64,000 bases of DNA from Pseudomonadota bacterium (GTDB lineage: Bacteria; Pseudomonadota; Gammaproteobacteria; Ga0077536): positions 186,001 through 250,000 of the forward strand of contig JADJYF010000008.1 in NCBI GenBank assembly GCA_016719885.1. Reading direction: 5' to 3'. This document shows positions 24,882 to 32,386 of the stretch, piece after piece. The position numbers and the translations under genes are program-made. The notes beneath the pieces were generated by a model. The model was not told where the DNA came from, searched no databases, and saw only the letters and a list, made by a program, of their open reading frames with translations. Within the stretch, counting starts at the first letter, position 1; each line of letters opens with the position of its first letter.

Positions 24882-25913
24882 ATGAACACTCATCATGGTC
24901 GCGCCCGTCGCCTGGGCCTCATGCTGTGGCCGGCGCCCGGTCTCGGCGCCGGCTTCGAACGCGGCCGCTGGGCCGCGAGCCACGGCTACGACGACCTGTG
25001 GCTGGCCGACGCCGAAGGTCTCGAAGATCCGCTGACCTTGGCGGCGGCCCTGGGCGTGACCTGCGACAAGGTGCGCCTCGCGACCGGCATCGTTCCGGTG
25101 TTCAACCGCCCGCCGGCCCTGCTCGCGACCGCGGTGGTGGCGGCCGAGGCGCGCGCGCCGGGACGCCTGGTGCTGGGTCTCGGCGCCTCGACACCGAACA
25201 TGATTGAACGCTGGTACGGCCTGCCCTACGCCAAGCCGCTGACCCGCGTGCGTGAGACCATCGCCCTGCTGCGCCAGATCCTGAACGGCGAGAAGACCGC
25301 CTTCGATGGCGCAACGCTGCGCAGTCACGGTTTTCAATTGAAATCGCTGCCCACGCAGCCGGTGCCGATCGTGCTCGGCGCCATCGGCGGCAAGATGCTG
25401 GAACTCGCCGGTGAAGTGGCCGACGGCGTGCTGCTCAACGATTTCACACCACCGGACCGTCTCGCCTACGCGCTGGAACGTCTCGATGTCGGCGCCAAGC
25501 GTGGCGGTCGGCGCGTGGAAGATCTCGAGATCATCAAGCGTCGCGCGCTGTACCTGACCGACGATGCCGCCGGCGGCATGGAATATTTCCGCCAGCACCT
25601 CGCGTTCTACGCGTCCGCCGCGCAATACCAGAACGTCATGATTGAACTCGGCTACGGCCACGCCGTCGAGGAAGCGCGCGCCGGCTATGCGACACGCGAT
25701 CGGCGCCGCATCACCGCCGCCATCAGCGACGACATCGTCGAGCGCATCTTCAGCTTCGGCAACGAGGCGCGTTGCCGCGCGTTGGTGGCGGCCGACTACG
25801 CGGCCGGCGTCGATACCGTCATCATCAGTCCCCAGGGCGGCACCATGGAGAGCTTCGCGCGCGGCGCCGAGGCCTTCCTGCCATCGGTGTTCGACCGCCA
25901 CGCGCGCGCGTGA
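24882..25913 (+). CDS. LLM-class flavin/F420-dependent oxidoreductase
   Basis: This 343-residue TIM-barrel protein of the luciferase-like superfamily has motifs GYDDLWLADAEGLEDP, RLATGIVPVFNRPP, RLVLGLGAS and the C-terminal GVDTVIISPQGG. It resembles the shorter F420-type branch (Mer/Adf-like) more than classical FMN monooxygenases. Function is oxidation or reduction of an unknown organic substrate. It is divergent from the Ddn-type protein and convergent with the enoyl-CoA hydratase gene 4 bp downstream. Confidence 0.82.
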   Translation: MNTHHGRARRLGLMLWPAPGLGAGFERGRWAASHGYDDLWLADAEGLEDPLTLAAALGVTCDKVRLATGIVPVFNRPPALLATAVVAAEARAPGRLVLGLGASTPNMIERWYGLPYAKPLTRVRETIALLRQILNGEKTAFDGATLRSHGFQLKSLPTQPVPIVLGAIGGKMLELAGEVADGVLLNDFTPPDRLAYALERLDVGAKRGGRRVEDLEIIKRRALYLTDDAAGGMEYFRQHLAFYASAAQYQNVMIELGYGHAVEEARAGYATRDRRRITAAISDDIVERIFSFGNEARCRALVAADYAAGVDTVIISPQGGTMESFARGAEAFLPSVFDRHARA

Positions 25914-25917
25914 TGCC

Positions 25918-26823
25918 TCACGCCGATTTCGGCGAGGGATAGGCGTTGCGCGGATTGGGCTTGTCGTCCGCCGTGCCCTGCGAGTAATCGCCGAACAGGC
26001 GATCGCGCTCGGCGACCGCCGCCGGCACGCCGGCCTTCTCCGCGTAGTCGATGAACGCCAGCGCCTCGGGTGTATTGCGCATCAGGCCATCGAGCACTGA
26101 GCCCAACAGCTGCGTCGAGCGCAGGCCCATGTTCTCGTAGGCCTGGTTGACCACCAGCTTCATGGCGGCGAGCTGCGACAGCGGTATCGACGTCAGCTCG
26201 CGCGCGAGCTTGTAGGCCTCGCCTTCCAGTTGCTCGAAGGGCACGGCGCGATTGACCAAGCCACATTGCACCGCCTCGGTGCCCGACAGCGGCCGCCCGG
26301 TCAGCGCCAGTTCCTTGGCCTTGGCGAGGCCCAGGCGGTGCACCCACATGCCGGCGTGATGACAGCCCCACATGCGCGAATACGGCGTGCCGATGCGCGC
26401 GTCCTCGCTCATCAGCACGATGTCCGCGCACAAAGCCATTTCACTGCCACCGCCCAGCGCCCAACCGTGCACCATGGCGATGACGGGCTTGGGGCTGTGC
26501 CACAGGCTCATGAATTTCGGCACCCAGCCGGTGACCGGTGAACAGGTGGCGATGAAATCCTTGCCGGCGTCCCAGGCGCCGCCGGTATTGATGGTGTCGT
26601 CCCAGTGATGGAAGCCGCCGCTGAAATTGAAGCCCGCGCAGAACGCACGGCCGGCGCCGCGCAGCACGATGACCTTGACCTTGGCATCGCGCACCGCGCA
26701 TGCCACCGCCGCCTCGAGTTCATCGGTCATGGGCGGCACGATGGTGTTCAGGTCGTCGGGCCGGTTCAAGGTGATGGTCGCAATCGCGTCTTCGACGCCG
26801 TAGACCAGGGTTTGGTAGGACAT
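25918..26823 (-). CDS. Enoyl-CoA hydratase/isomerase family protein
   Basis: This 301-residue crotonase-fold protein is closely similar in layout to the one at 19241. Oxyanion-hole loops are RGAGRAFCAGFNFSG and HGWALGGGSEMALCAD. The third block EDARIGTPYSRMWGCHHAG is shared in form with the other copy, suggesting a paralogous pair acting on related CoA esters. ATG at 26823 follows GGGGAG. Nothing in the neighbours fixes the substrate. Confidence 0.85.
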   Translation of the reverse strand: MSYQTLVYGVEDAIATITLNRPDDLNTIVPPMTDELEAAVACAVRDAKVKVIVLRGAGRAFCAGFNFSGGFHHWDDTINTGGAWDAGKDFIATCSPVTGWVPKFMSLWHSPKPVIAMVHGWALGGGSEMALCADIVLMSEDARIGTPYSRMWGCHHAGMWVHRLGLAKAKELALTGRPLSGTEAVQCGLVNRAVPFEQLEGEAYKLARELTSIPLSQLAAMKLVVNQAYENMGLRSTQLLGSVLDGLMRNTPEALAFIDYAEKAGVPAAVAERDRLFGDYSQGTADDKPNPRNAYPSPKSA

Positions 26824-26961
26824 GGTCGGCACTCCCCGTGCGGGCGATGGGTAATCAGTGGGGCGATTATAAAGACCGGCACGCGACAACGACGACTTGC
26901 GTACGCCCATCGCGGCGTCGTTCAAGCTAGACTGCGCCCATCCAAATCACCGCGTGAACCC

Positions 26962-27564
26962 ATGACCCTGCTGCTGATCCGCCACGGTGAAACCGAACTC
27001 AACGCTGGACGCGTCGTCCAGTTTCCCGACACGCCGCTCGGCGCCAACGGCATAGAGCAGGCACTGCGTCTCGGCCGCCATCTCGGCACGCGCAACATCG
27101 GCCTGGTGCTTTCCAGTGATTACCGGCGCGCGCGCATGACCGCCGCCAGCGTGGTGGCACACACCGGCGCGCCCATGCTCGAGCATGCCAGCCTGCGTGA
27201 ACGGAATTTCGGGGATTTTCGCGGCTCGGCCTATGCCGAGCACGGCGTCGACATCATGGCGCCCGACTTCGTGCCGCCCAATGGCGAAGGCTGGGCGGCG
27301 TTCCATGCGCGCGTCGATCAGGCCTGGCAGCTGATCCAGGACCACGCGGCCAAGGTCGAAGGTGATCTCGCGGTGGTGACCCATGGCCTGGTGCTGCGCT
27401 CGTTGATCGAACGCAAGCTCACGCTCGGCGACTGCGTACTGACGCCGGATCTCGTGGTGCACAACACCTCGGTGACGCTGGTCGAGCGCGGCGCGCCGTG
27501 GCGCCTGCGCGAACTCGCCTCCATCGCCCACCTCGACGATGCGCAGGCGGGCGGCATCGCCTGA
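26962..27564 (+). CDS. Histidine phosphatase family protein (phosphoglycerate-mutase-like)
   Basis: This 200-residue protein has the RHG motif LLIRHGETE at the N-terminus and the second catalytic His in VVTHGLVLRS. Its length and the LRERNFGDFRG block fit broad-specificity phosphatases of the GpmB/CobC type rather than glycolytic mutase. It removes phosphate from small metabolites or proteins through a phospho-His intermediate. ATG at 26962 was chosen because it begins the first beta-strand. Confidence 0.85.
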   Translation: MTLLLIRHGETELNAGRVVQFPDTPLGANGIEQALRLGRHLGTRNIGLVLSSDYRRARMTAASVVAHTGAPMLEHASLRERNFGDFRGSAYAEHGVDIMAPDFVPPNGEGWAAFHARVDQAWQLIQDHAAKVEGDLAVVTHGLVLRSLIERKLTLGDCVLTPDLVVHNTSVTLVERGAPWRLRELASIAHLDDAQAGGIA

Positions 27565-27567
27565 ACC

Positions 27568-28245
27568 TCAGGCGGAGCGACGACGCAGCAGGCCGAGCCC
27601 ACCCAGCGCCGAGCCGAACAGCCACAGCGCGGTCGGCACCGGCACCGTGGCCGGCGCGGCAAAGAAGCTGACGCGCATCTCGTTCTGCGGCTGGGCCAGG
27701 ATCGAGCCCGTACCGAATACGATGAGGGCGAGGTGCCCGTTGCTGAACGACAGCGACGAGAACTCGCCGAGCGGCGCGCTGGCGACCGCCGAGTAGTAGC
27801 CGCCGCTGAACACGCCCGGATCGTTGCTGGTGACGGTGCGCGACATCTCGCCGCTCATGACCTGCGGCGCGGAGCCGTCGATGGAGACCACGCCGTCGAG
27901 CGTCGCGAGCGTCGCGCTCTCGCCGAATTCGCTGAACACCAGGTTGCCGAAAAAGCCGTTGACCGCACCGCTCAAATGGCCGCCGTTGGCAGCGCTGATG
28001 GTGAATGACGGCAGCTCGAACTCGGCGAAGTCGAGACTGTCGGTCACCGCCAGCTGCACGCTGCCCGGCACCGCCCACGACACGCTCACCAGGCCGCCCG
28101 CGCCGCCCAGGTCGACACTCGGCGCGCCGAAGACAGTCGAGTCGTCGAAGTCCAGCACGAAGCTGCCGTAGTCGATGGTCTGGGCCGCCGCCGACAGGCT
28201 CGCCACCCATCCCATCACACCCAACATTGCGCCTTTGAAATTCAC
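27568..28245 (-). CDS. Secreted VPxP-CTERM protein
   Basis: This 225-residue protein has a signal peptide (GVMGWVASLSAAAQ), a Ser/Gly/Phe-rich beta body without known domain, and a C-terminal sorting signal VPVPTALWLFGSALGG followed by LLRRR. That is the VPLPA/PEP-CTERM type common in gammaproteobacterial surface proteins. GTG at 28245 is preferred because AAGGAG lies 7 bases upstream; an ATG at 28266 is possible. The function is unknown. Confidence 0.78.
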   Translation of the reverse strand: MNFKGAMLGVMGWVASLSAAAQTIDYGSFVLDFDDSTVFGAPSVDLGGAGGLVSVSWAVPGSVQLAVTDSLDFAEFELPSFTISAANGGHLSGAVNGFFGNLVFSEFGESATLATLDGVVSIDGSAPQVMSGEMSRTVTSNDPGVFSGGYYSAVASAPLGEFSSLSFSNGHLALIVFGTGSILAQPQNEMRVSFFAAPATVPVPTALWLFGSALGGLGLLRRRSA

Positions 28246-28458
28246 TGCTGTGCTCCTTGGAAACATTGCGTCACAAACGAAAGCCTGTGCGCTGTTGGAG
28301 TGGAGCTTAGTGAGGCGTCGGCAACGGCGGTCGACCGCGGTTCGCAGTTTTCAGCGCCGCGACAATGCTTGACGATTGCTGCCGGCTTTGTGTGACGGGC
28401 GCACGCTTTGGGTGGCTGATGCCGCGGCTGCTGTCGGCAATGGTATGTGCATTTGAAT

Positions 28459-28662
28459 GTCAGGCTGAAGCCTGACCCACAGGACCCGTGCCTTCTTGGT
28501 TGTGGGTCAGGCTTCAGCCTGACATTCAGGGCACATGCCTCTTGGTTGTGGGTCAGGCTTCAGCCTGACATTCAGGGCACATGCCTCTTGGTTGTGGGTC
28601 AGGCTTCAGCCTGACATTCAGGGCACATGCCTCTTGTTGTGGGTCAGGCTTCAGCCTGACAT
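28459..28662. repeat. Tandem array of GTCAGGCT palindromes, 46-bp unit
   Basis: Five palindromes GTCAGGCT/AGCCTGAC lie at 28459-28476 (inverted orientation), 28506-28523, 28552-28569, 28598-28615 and 28643-28660. The last four are spaced 46, 46 and 45 bp apart with nearly identical spacers (ATTCAGGGCACATGCCTCTT), so this is a true tandem duplication of one repeat unit. The rest of the 434-bp gap (28267-28458) shows no gene; it should contain the promoter of the gene at 28245. Confidence 0.92.
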
Positions 28663-28700
28663 TGGGTCGCGAACAAATCCCTGCGCCAAAGGCACAAGGA

Positions 28701-29564
28701 TCAACTCGCGCTGCGCTTCACCCCGCCGCCATGCAGGGCATGGCTGCCGTCCTGCATCGCCTGCAAGGCCGCCGGTCGGCGCACGGTGGCGCGCCGACCG
28801 CAGGGGATCTGGTACTCGGTGTTGCCGGTGTAATAGCCCAGCATGTCGAGGAACTCGGGCGTCATGGCGGCCGCCACTTGCGGCCACAGCGCGGCGTTCC
28901 AGTTGATCTGCGGACGCAGCCAGCGCACCACGTAATAACCGAAAAGCGCGGCGCGCTGGCTGTCGGCGGAATGGTTGGCGCCGGTCTGGTGCCACAAACG
29001 CCCGTCCATCACCAGCATGCTGCCGGCCGGCGCTTCGATGGCGACGGTTTCCACCGCTTCGCCACGTCGCGGACCGCGCCCCATGCGATGGGAGCCCGGC
29101 ACGTAACAGGTGCCGCCGTTCTCGGCGGTGAAATCATCGAGCAGCCAGCCGACGTTGCAGGCCAGCGCCGGGCCCGCCCACGGCGAGTCGACATAACCCT
29201 GGTCGGCGTGCAGCAGCATGCGTTGACTGCCGGGCGCGGTGATATTGGCGCTGAAGTTCGAGATGAGAAAGGAATCACCGAGACTGTGGCGCACGAAATC
29301 CAGCGCCGGCGCACGCTGCACGAGGTCGATGAACAGCGGGTCGAGATTGAACAGCTGGAACACGCGGCGATTGCGCTCGTCGCAGTCGAAGGCGTAGCCG
29401 CGCGTCGGCACCTCGTCTTCTTCGCTGGCGAGCGCCGCGGCCTCGAGCCGCGCGCGCACGTCCCGCACTTCGTCGCGGGACAGGGCGTCGGCGAGCAATG
29501 CCAGCCCATGCTCGTCGAGTTGGGCCAGTGCTTCGTCGACATGACGGCAAGCGGTGATGGACAT
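28701..29564 (-). CDS. Phytanoyl-CoA dioxygenase (PhyH) family Fe(II)/2-oxoglutarate oxygenase
   Basis: This 287-residue protein has a double-stranded beta-helix with the iron ligands HADQG (H-x-D) and the distal His in LWHQTGAN. The 2-oxoglutarate-binding Arg is probably in the DSQRAAL segment 12 residues later. The family hydroxylates or halogenates diverse small molecules. GSHRMGRGPR and GGTCYVPGSH fit the usual PhyH core. ATG at 29564 was chosen as the start giving normal family length. The substrate is unknown. Confidence 0.85.
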   Translation of the reverse strand: MSITACRHVDEALAQLDEHGLALLADALSRDEVRDVRARLEAAALASEEDEVPTRGYAFDCDERNRRVFQLFNLDPLFIDLVQRAPALDFVRHSLGDSFLISNFSANITAPGSQRMLLHADQGYVDSPWAGPALACNVGWLLDDFTAENGGTCYVPGSHRMGRGPRRGEAVETVAIEAPAGSMLVMDGRLWHQTGANHSADSQRAALFGYYVVRWLRPQINWNAALWPQVAAAMTPEFLDMLGYYTGNTEYQIPCGRRATVRRPAALQAMQDGSHALHGGGVKRSAS

Positions 29565-29733
29565 ACGGGGCCTCGCAACGGTGACAGGCAATGCCTCGCA
29601 ACTTAAGTGATGGTCGCCGTGGCGCATACCCCCGAAGGTGGGGCCGCGCCACGCGCGGCGACAAAGCGGCTTGCCACCGGCCGGCCGCTGCCGTCACCCT
29701 ATGCGGCCCCTCACTCGATACAGGAGAACCAAC

Positions 29734-30774
29734 ATGGCCGAAGTGAATCGCCAGTGGCTGCTGCGCGCGCGGCCGAGCGGACATCTGCGCATGGACGATT
29801 TCGAATATCGCGAAGTGCCCATGCCCAGCGCGCCGCTCGCGCCGGGGGAAATGCGCGTGCGCAACGTGGTGTTCCTGTGCGCGCCGACCATGCGCAATTG
29901 GATGGACCCGCCCGGCAACAGCTTCTACCCGTCCATCCCGCTCGGCCAGCCGATATTCGCGCCGGCGGTGGGCCGCGTGGTCGAAAGCAACAACCCGGAT
30001 TTCAAACCCGGCGATCGCGTGTTCGCGTTTTCGAGCTGGCAGGACTACACCACGGTCGGCGGCTCGACCGTGCGCGCGCCGAGCAAGTTGGTGGACGGCA
30101 TCAGCTTCATCGATGCCATCGGCCGCTACGGCCTGAATCCCATCACTGCCTACTTCGGTTTGCTCGATGTCGGCGCGGCCAAGGCCGGCGAAACCCTGGT
30201 GGTGTCGGGCGCGGCCGGCTCGACCGGTTCGACCGCCGCCCAGATCGGCAAGATCAAGGGCATGACCGTGATCGGCATCGCCGGCGGCGCGGAAAAGTGC
30301 GCGTGGCTCAAGAACGACTGCGGCCTCGACGGCGTCATCGACTACAAGTCGGAGAACGTCGAAGCGCGCCTCGCGGCGCTGTGCCCGAAAGGCATCGACG
30401 TGTTCTACGACAACGTCGGCGGCGACATCCTGCAGGCGGCCGTCAACAACATGGCGCCGTTGGGACGCATCGTGCTGTGCGGCCAGATCTCGAGCTACGA
30501 CAGCAATGCCCAGGCCGAGGGCCCACGCAACATGATGCGCCTCATCTACGGCAGCATACGCATGCAGGGCTTCCTGTGCGGCAACTACGTGGCGCGCTTC
30601 GGCGAGGCGGTGACGGATCTGAAGGCCTGGTCGGCGGCCGGCCGCATAGTCTATCGCGAAGATCTCTACCAGGGCTTCGACAAGCTGCCCCGAGCCTTCG
30701 CCACGCTGTTCAGCGGCACCAACCAGGGCACGCTGCTGGTGGCGGTCGACGACAGCGCCGCCGACACGCGCTGA
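29734..30774 (+). CDS. Zinc-independent NADPH-dependent oxidoreductase (MDR, CurA/PTGR-like)
   Basis: This 346-residue medium-chain reductase has the GroES-like N-terminal domain and a Rossmann domain with GAAGSTGSTAAQIGKIKG. YDNVGGDILQAAV and GQISSYD match the leukotriene B4 dehydrogenase/CurA subgroup, which reduces alpha,beta-unsaturated ketones or enoyl substrates with NADPH. Zinc ligands are absent. CAGGAG lies 9 bases before the ATG. Confidence 0.9.
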   Translation: MAEVNRQWLLRARPSGHLRMDDFEYREVPMPSAPLAPGEMRVRNVVFLCAPTMRNWMDPPGNSFYPSIPLGQPIFAPAVGRVVESNNPDFKPGDRVFAFSSWQDYTTVGGSTVRAPSKLVDGISFIDAIGRYGLNPITAYFGLLDVGAAKAGETLVVSGAAGSTGSTAAQIGKIKGMTVIGIAGGAEKCAWLKNDCGLDGVIDYKSENVEARLAALCPKGIDVFYDNVGGDILQAAVNNMAPLGRIVLCGQISSYDSNAQAEGPRNMMRLIYGSIRMQGFLCGNYVARFGEAVTDLKAWSAAGRIVYREDLYQGFDKLPRAFATLFSGTNQGTLLVAVDDSAADTR

Positions 30775-30873
30775 GCACGGCCGGAGGCGTGATGCGGTGC
30801 GCGGTTTCGATGCGCTATTCTGCGGCTAGCGCGGCGCGCCGCGGCGCCGCCCCCCATCGCACGAGGTGAGTTC

Positions 30874-31905
30874 ATGCCAGTCAGCGATCACGCGCTAGTC
30901 GAAGCCTGGAAATCGGTACTCACGCTGTGCGAGGTAAGGGCCGGCGACAACATCACGCTGCTCACCGGCAGCCACACCCATGCCCAGACCCTGCGCACCG
31001 CCATCGCCGCGGTGCGCGCGCTCGGCGCGATACCGACCTGCATCGCTCTCGAACCTTTGAACGCGGACAAGTCCCTGAGCCGCGATCCGCTCGCCTACCT
31101 CGGCACCACGCCCCTGACCGGCAATCGCGCCGCCATGGCCGCCTGCCTTGCCAGCAGCCTCGTGATCGATCTCATGCTCTTGCTGTTCTCGCCGGAGCAG
31201 CAGCAGATCCTGGAATCGGGCACGCGCATCCTGCTGGCGGTCGAACCGCCGGAAGTGTTGCTGCGCCTGTTGCCGACGCTCGAAGACCGCGCGCGGGTCA
31301 ACGCCGCGGCCGTGCATCTCGCCAGCGCGCGCACCATGCACGTGACGTCCGCGGCCGGCACCGATGTCATGTTCCGCCTCGGGCAATACCCGGTCATCAA
31401 GGAATACGGTTTCGTCGACGAGCCGGGGCGCTGGGATCACTGGCCGAGCGGCTTCCTGTTCACCTGGCCCAACGAAGGCGCGTCCGACGGCACCATCGTG
31501 CTCGACCAGGGCGACATCCTGCTGCCGCAGAAACGCTACCTGTCGGCGCCCGTCACGCTCACCGTCAAGCACGGCTACGTGACCGACATCGCCGGCGGCC
31601 TCGAGGCTGACCTCTTCAACGAGTACATGCAGAGTTTCAACGACCCGGAAGGCTATGCGCTGTCCCATGTCGGCTGGGGTCTGCAGCATCGCGCCAAGTG
31701 GTCGACCCTGAGCCTCTACGATCGTGAACAGACCATCGCCATGGACGCGCGCGCCTTCGCCGGCAATTTCCTGTTCTCGCTCGGCCCCAATACCGAGGTG
31801 GGCGGCACGCGCAATACCGCCTGCCATATCGACATCCCGCTGCGCGGCTGCACCGTCAAACTCGATGAGCGGGTGGTGGTGCGGGCCGGTGCACTGGTGG
31901 AATGA
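30874..31905 (+). CDS. nicX: 2,5-dihydroxypyridine 5,6-dioxygenase (NicX type)
   Basis: This 343-residue protein matches Pseudomonas NicX along its length; NicX opens 2,5-dihydroxypyridine to N-formylmaleamate with Fe(II) and O2. The iron ligands H265 (SHVGWGLQ), H318 and D320 (CHIDIP) stand at the same positions as in the characterised enzyme. The long conserved block around EPGRWDHWPSGFLFTWPNE and the ending GPNTEVGG are diagnostic. The fold is that of M29-like aminopeptidases, which is a common mis-annotation. It heads a six-kb cluster with a molybdenum hydroxylase and an amidase. Confidence 0.9.
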   Translation: MPVSDHALVEAWKSVLTLCEVRAGDNITLLTGSHTHAQTLRTAIAAVRALGAIPTCIALEPLNADKSLSRDPLAYLGTTPLTGNRAAMAACLASSLVIDLMLLLFSPEQQQILESGTRILLAVEPPEVLLRLLPTLEDRARVNAAAVHLASARTMHVTSAAGTDVMFRLGQYPVIKEYGFVDEPGRWDHWPSGFLFTWPNEGASDGTIVLDQGDILLPQKRYLSAPVTLTVKHGYVTDIAGGLEADLFNEYMQSFNDPEGYALSHVGWGLQHRAKWSTLSLYDREQTIAMDARAFAGNFLFSLGPNTEVGGTRNTACHIDIPLRGCTVKLDERVVVRAGALVE

Positions 31906-31915
31906 GATCCTGATC

Positions 31916-32386
31916 ATGACGACATCACTCAAGGTCAACGGCAAAGCGGTCAGCATCGACGCGGTAGGCGAGATGCCACTCTTGTGGGTGCTGCGCGAAC
32001 AGCTCGGCCTGACCGGCACCAAGTACGGCTGCGGCATCGGCGCCTGCGGCGCCTGCACCGTGCATCTCGACGGCACCGCCATGCGCGCCTGCCAGGTGCC
32101 GTTGGAAATGACCGCCGGCAAGGAGGTGCTGACCATCGAAGGCTACGGCGCCGACGGCCTGCACCTGCTGCAGAAAGCCTGGATAACCCACCAGGTGCCG
32201 CAATGCGGCTACTGCCAGTCGGGCATGATCATGGCGGCGGCGGACCTGTTGAAACGCAATCCCGCGCCGAGCGACGCCGACATCCGCCAGGCCATCACCA
32301 ACCTGTGCCGTTGCGGCACCTACGAGCGCATCATCGCCGCGATCCTCGACGCCGCCAGCCAGATGCGCAACGGTCAGAGCGCATGA
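31916..32386 (+). CDS. [2Fe-2S] small subunit of molybdenum hydroxylase (IorA/NicA-like)
   Basis: This 156-residue protein has both cluster motifs of the xanthine-oxidase family: plant-type YGCGIGACGACTVHLDG in the first half, and QCGYCQSGMIM with LCRCGTYERI in the second. It passes electrons from the molybdopterin subunit encoded next. It lacks a signal peptide and would be carried to the periplasm with its Tat-exported partner. It lies 10 bp after nicX and overlaps the large subunit gene by ATGA, so the three genes form one operon. Confidence 0.9.
   Translation: MTTSLKVNGKAVSIDAVGEMPLLWVLREQLGLTGTKYGCGIGACGACTVHLDGTAMRACQVPLEMTAGKEVLTIEGYGADGLHLLQKAWITHQVPQCGYCQSGMIMAAADLLKRNPAPSDADIRQAITNLCRCGTYERIIAAILDAASQMRNGQSA

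Noticed and set aside
28459..28662. CRISPR array
   Set aside because: The spacers are identical to each other, the repeats are short palindromes, and no cas genes are present; it is a REP tandem array.
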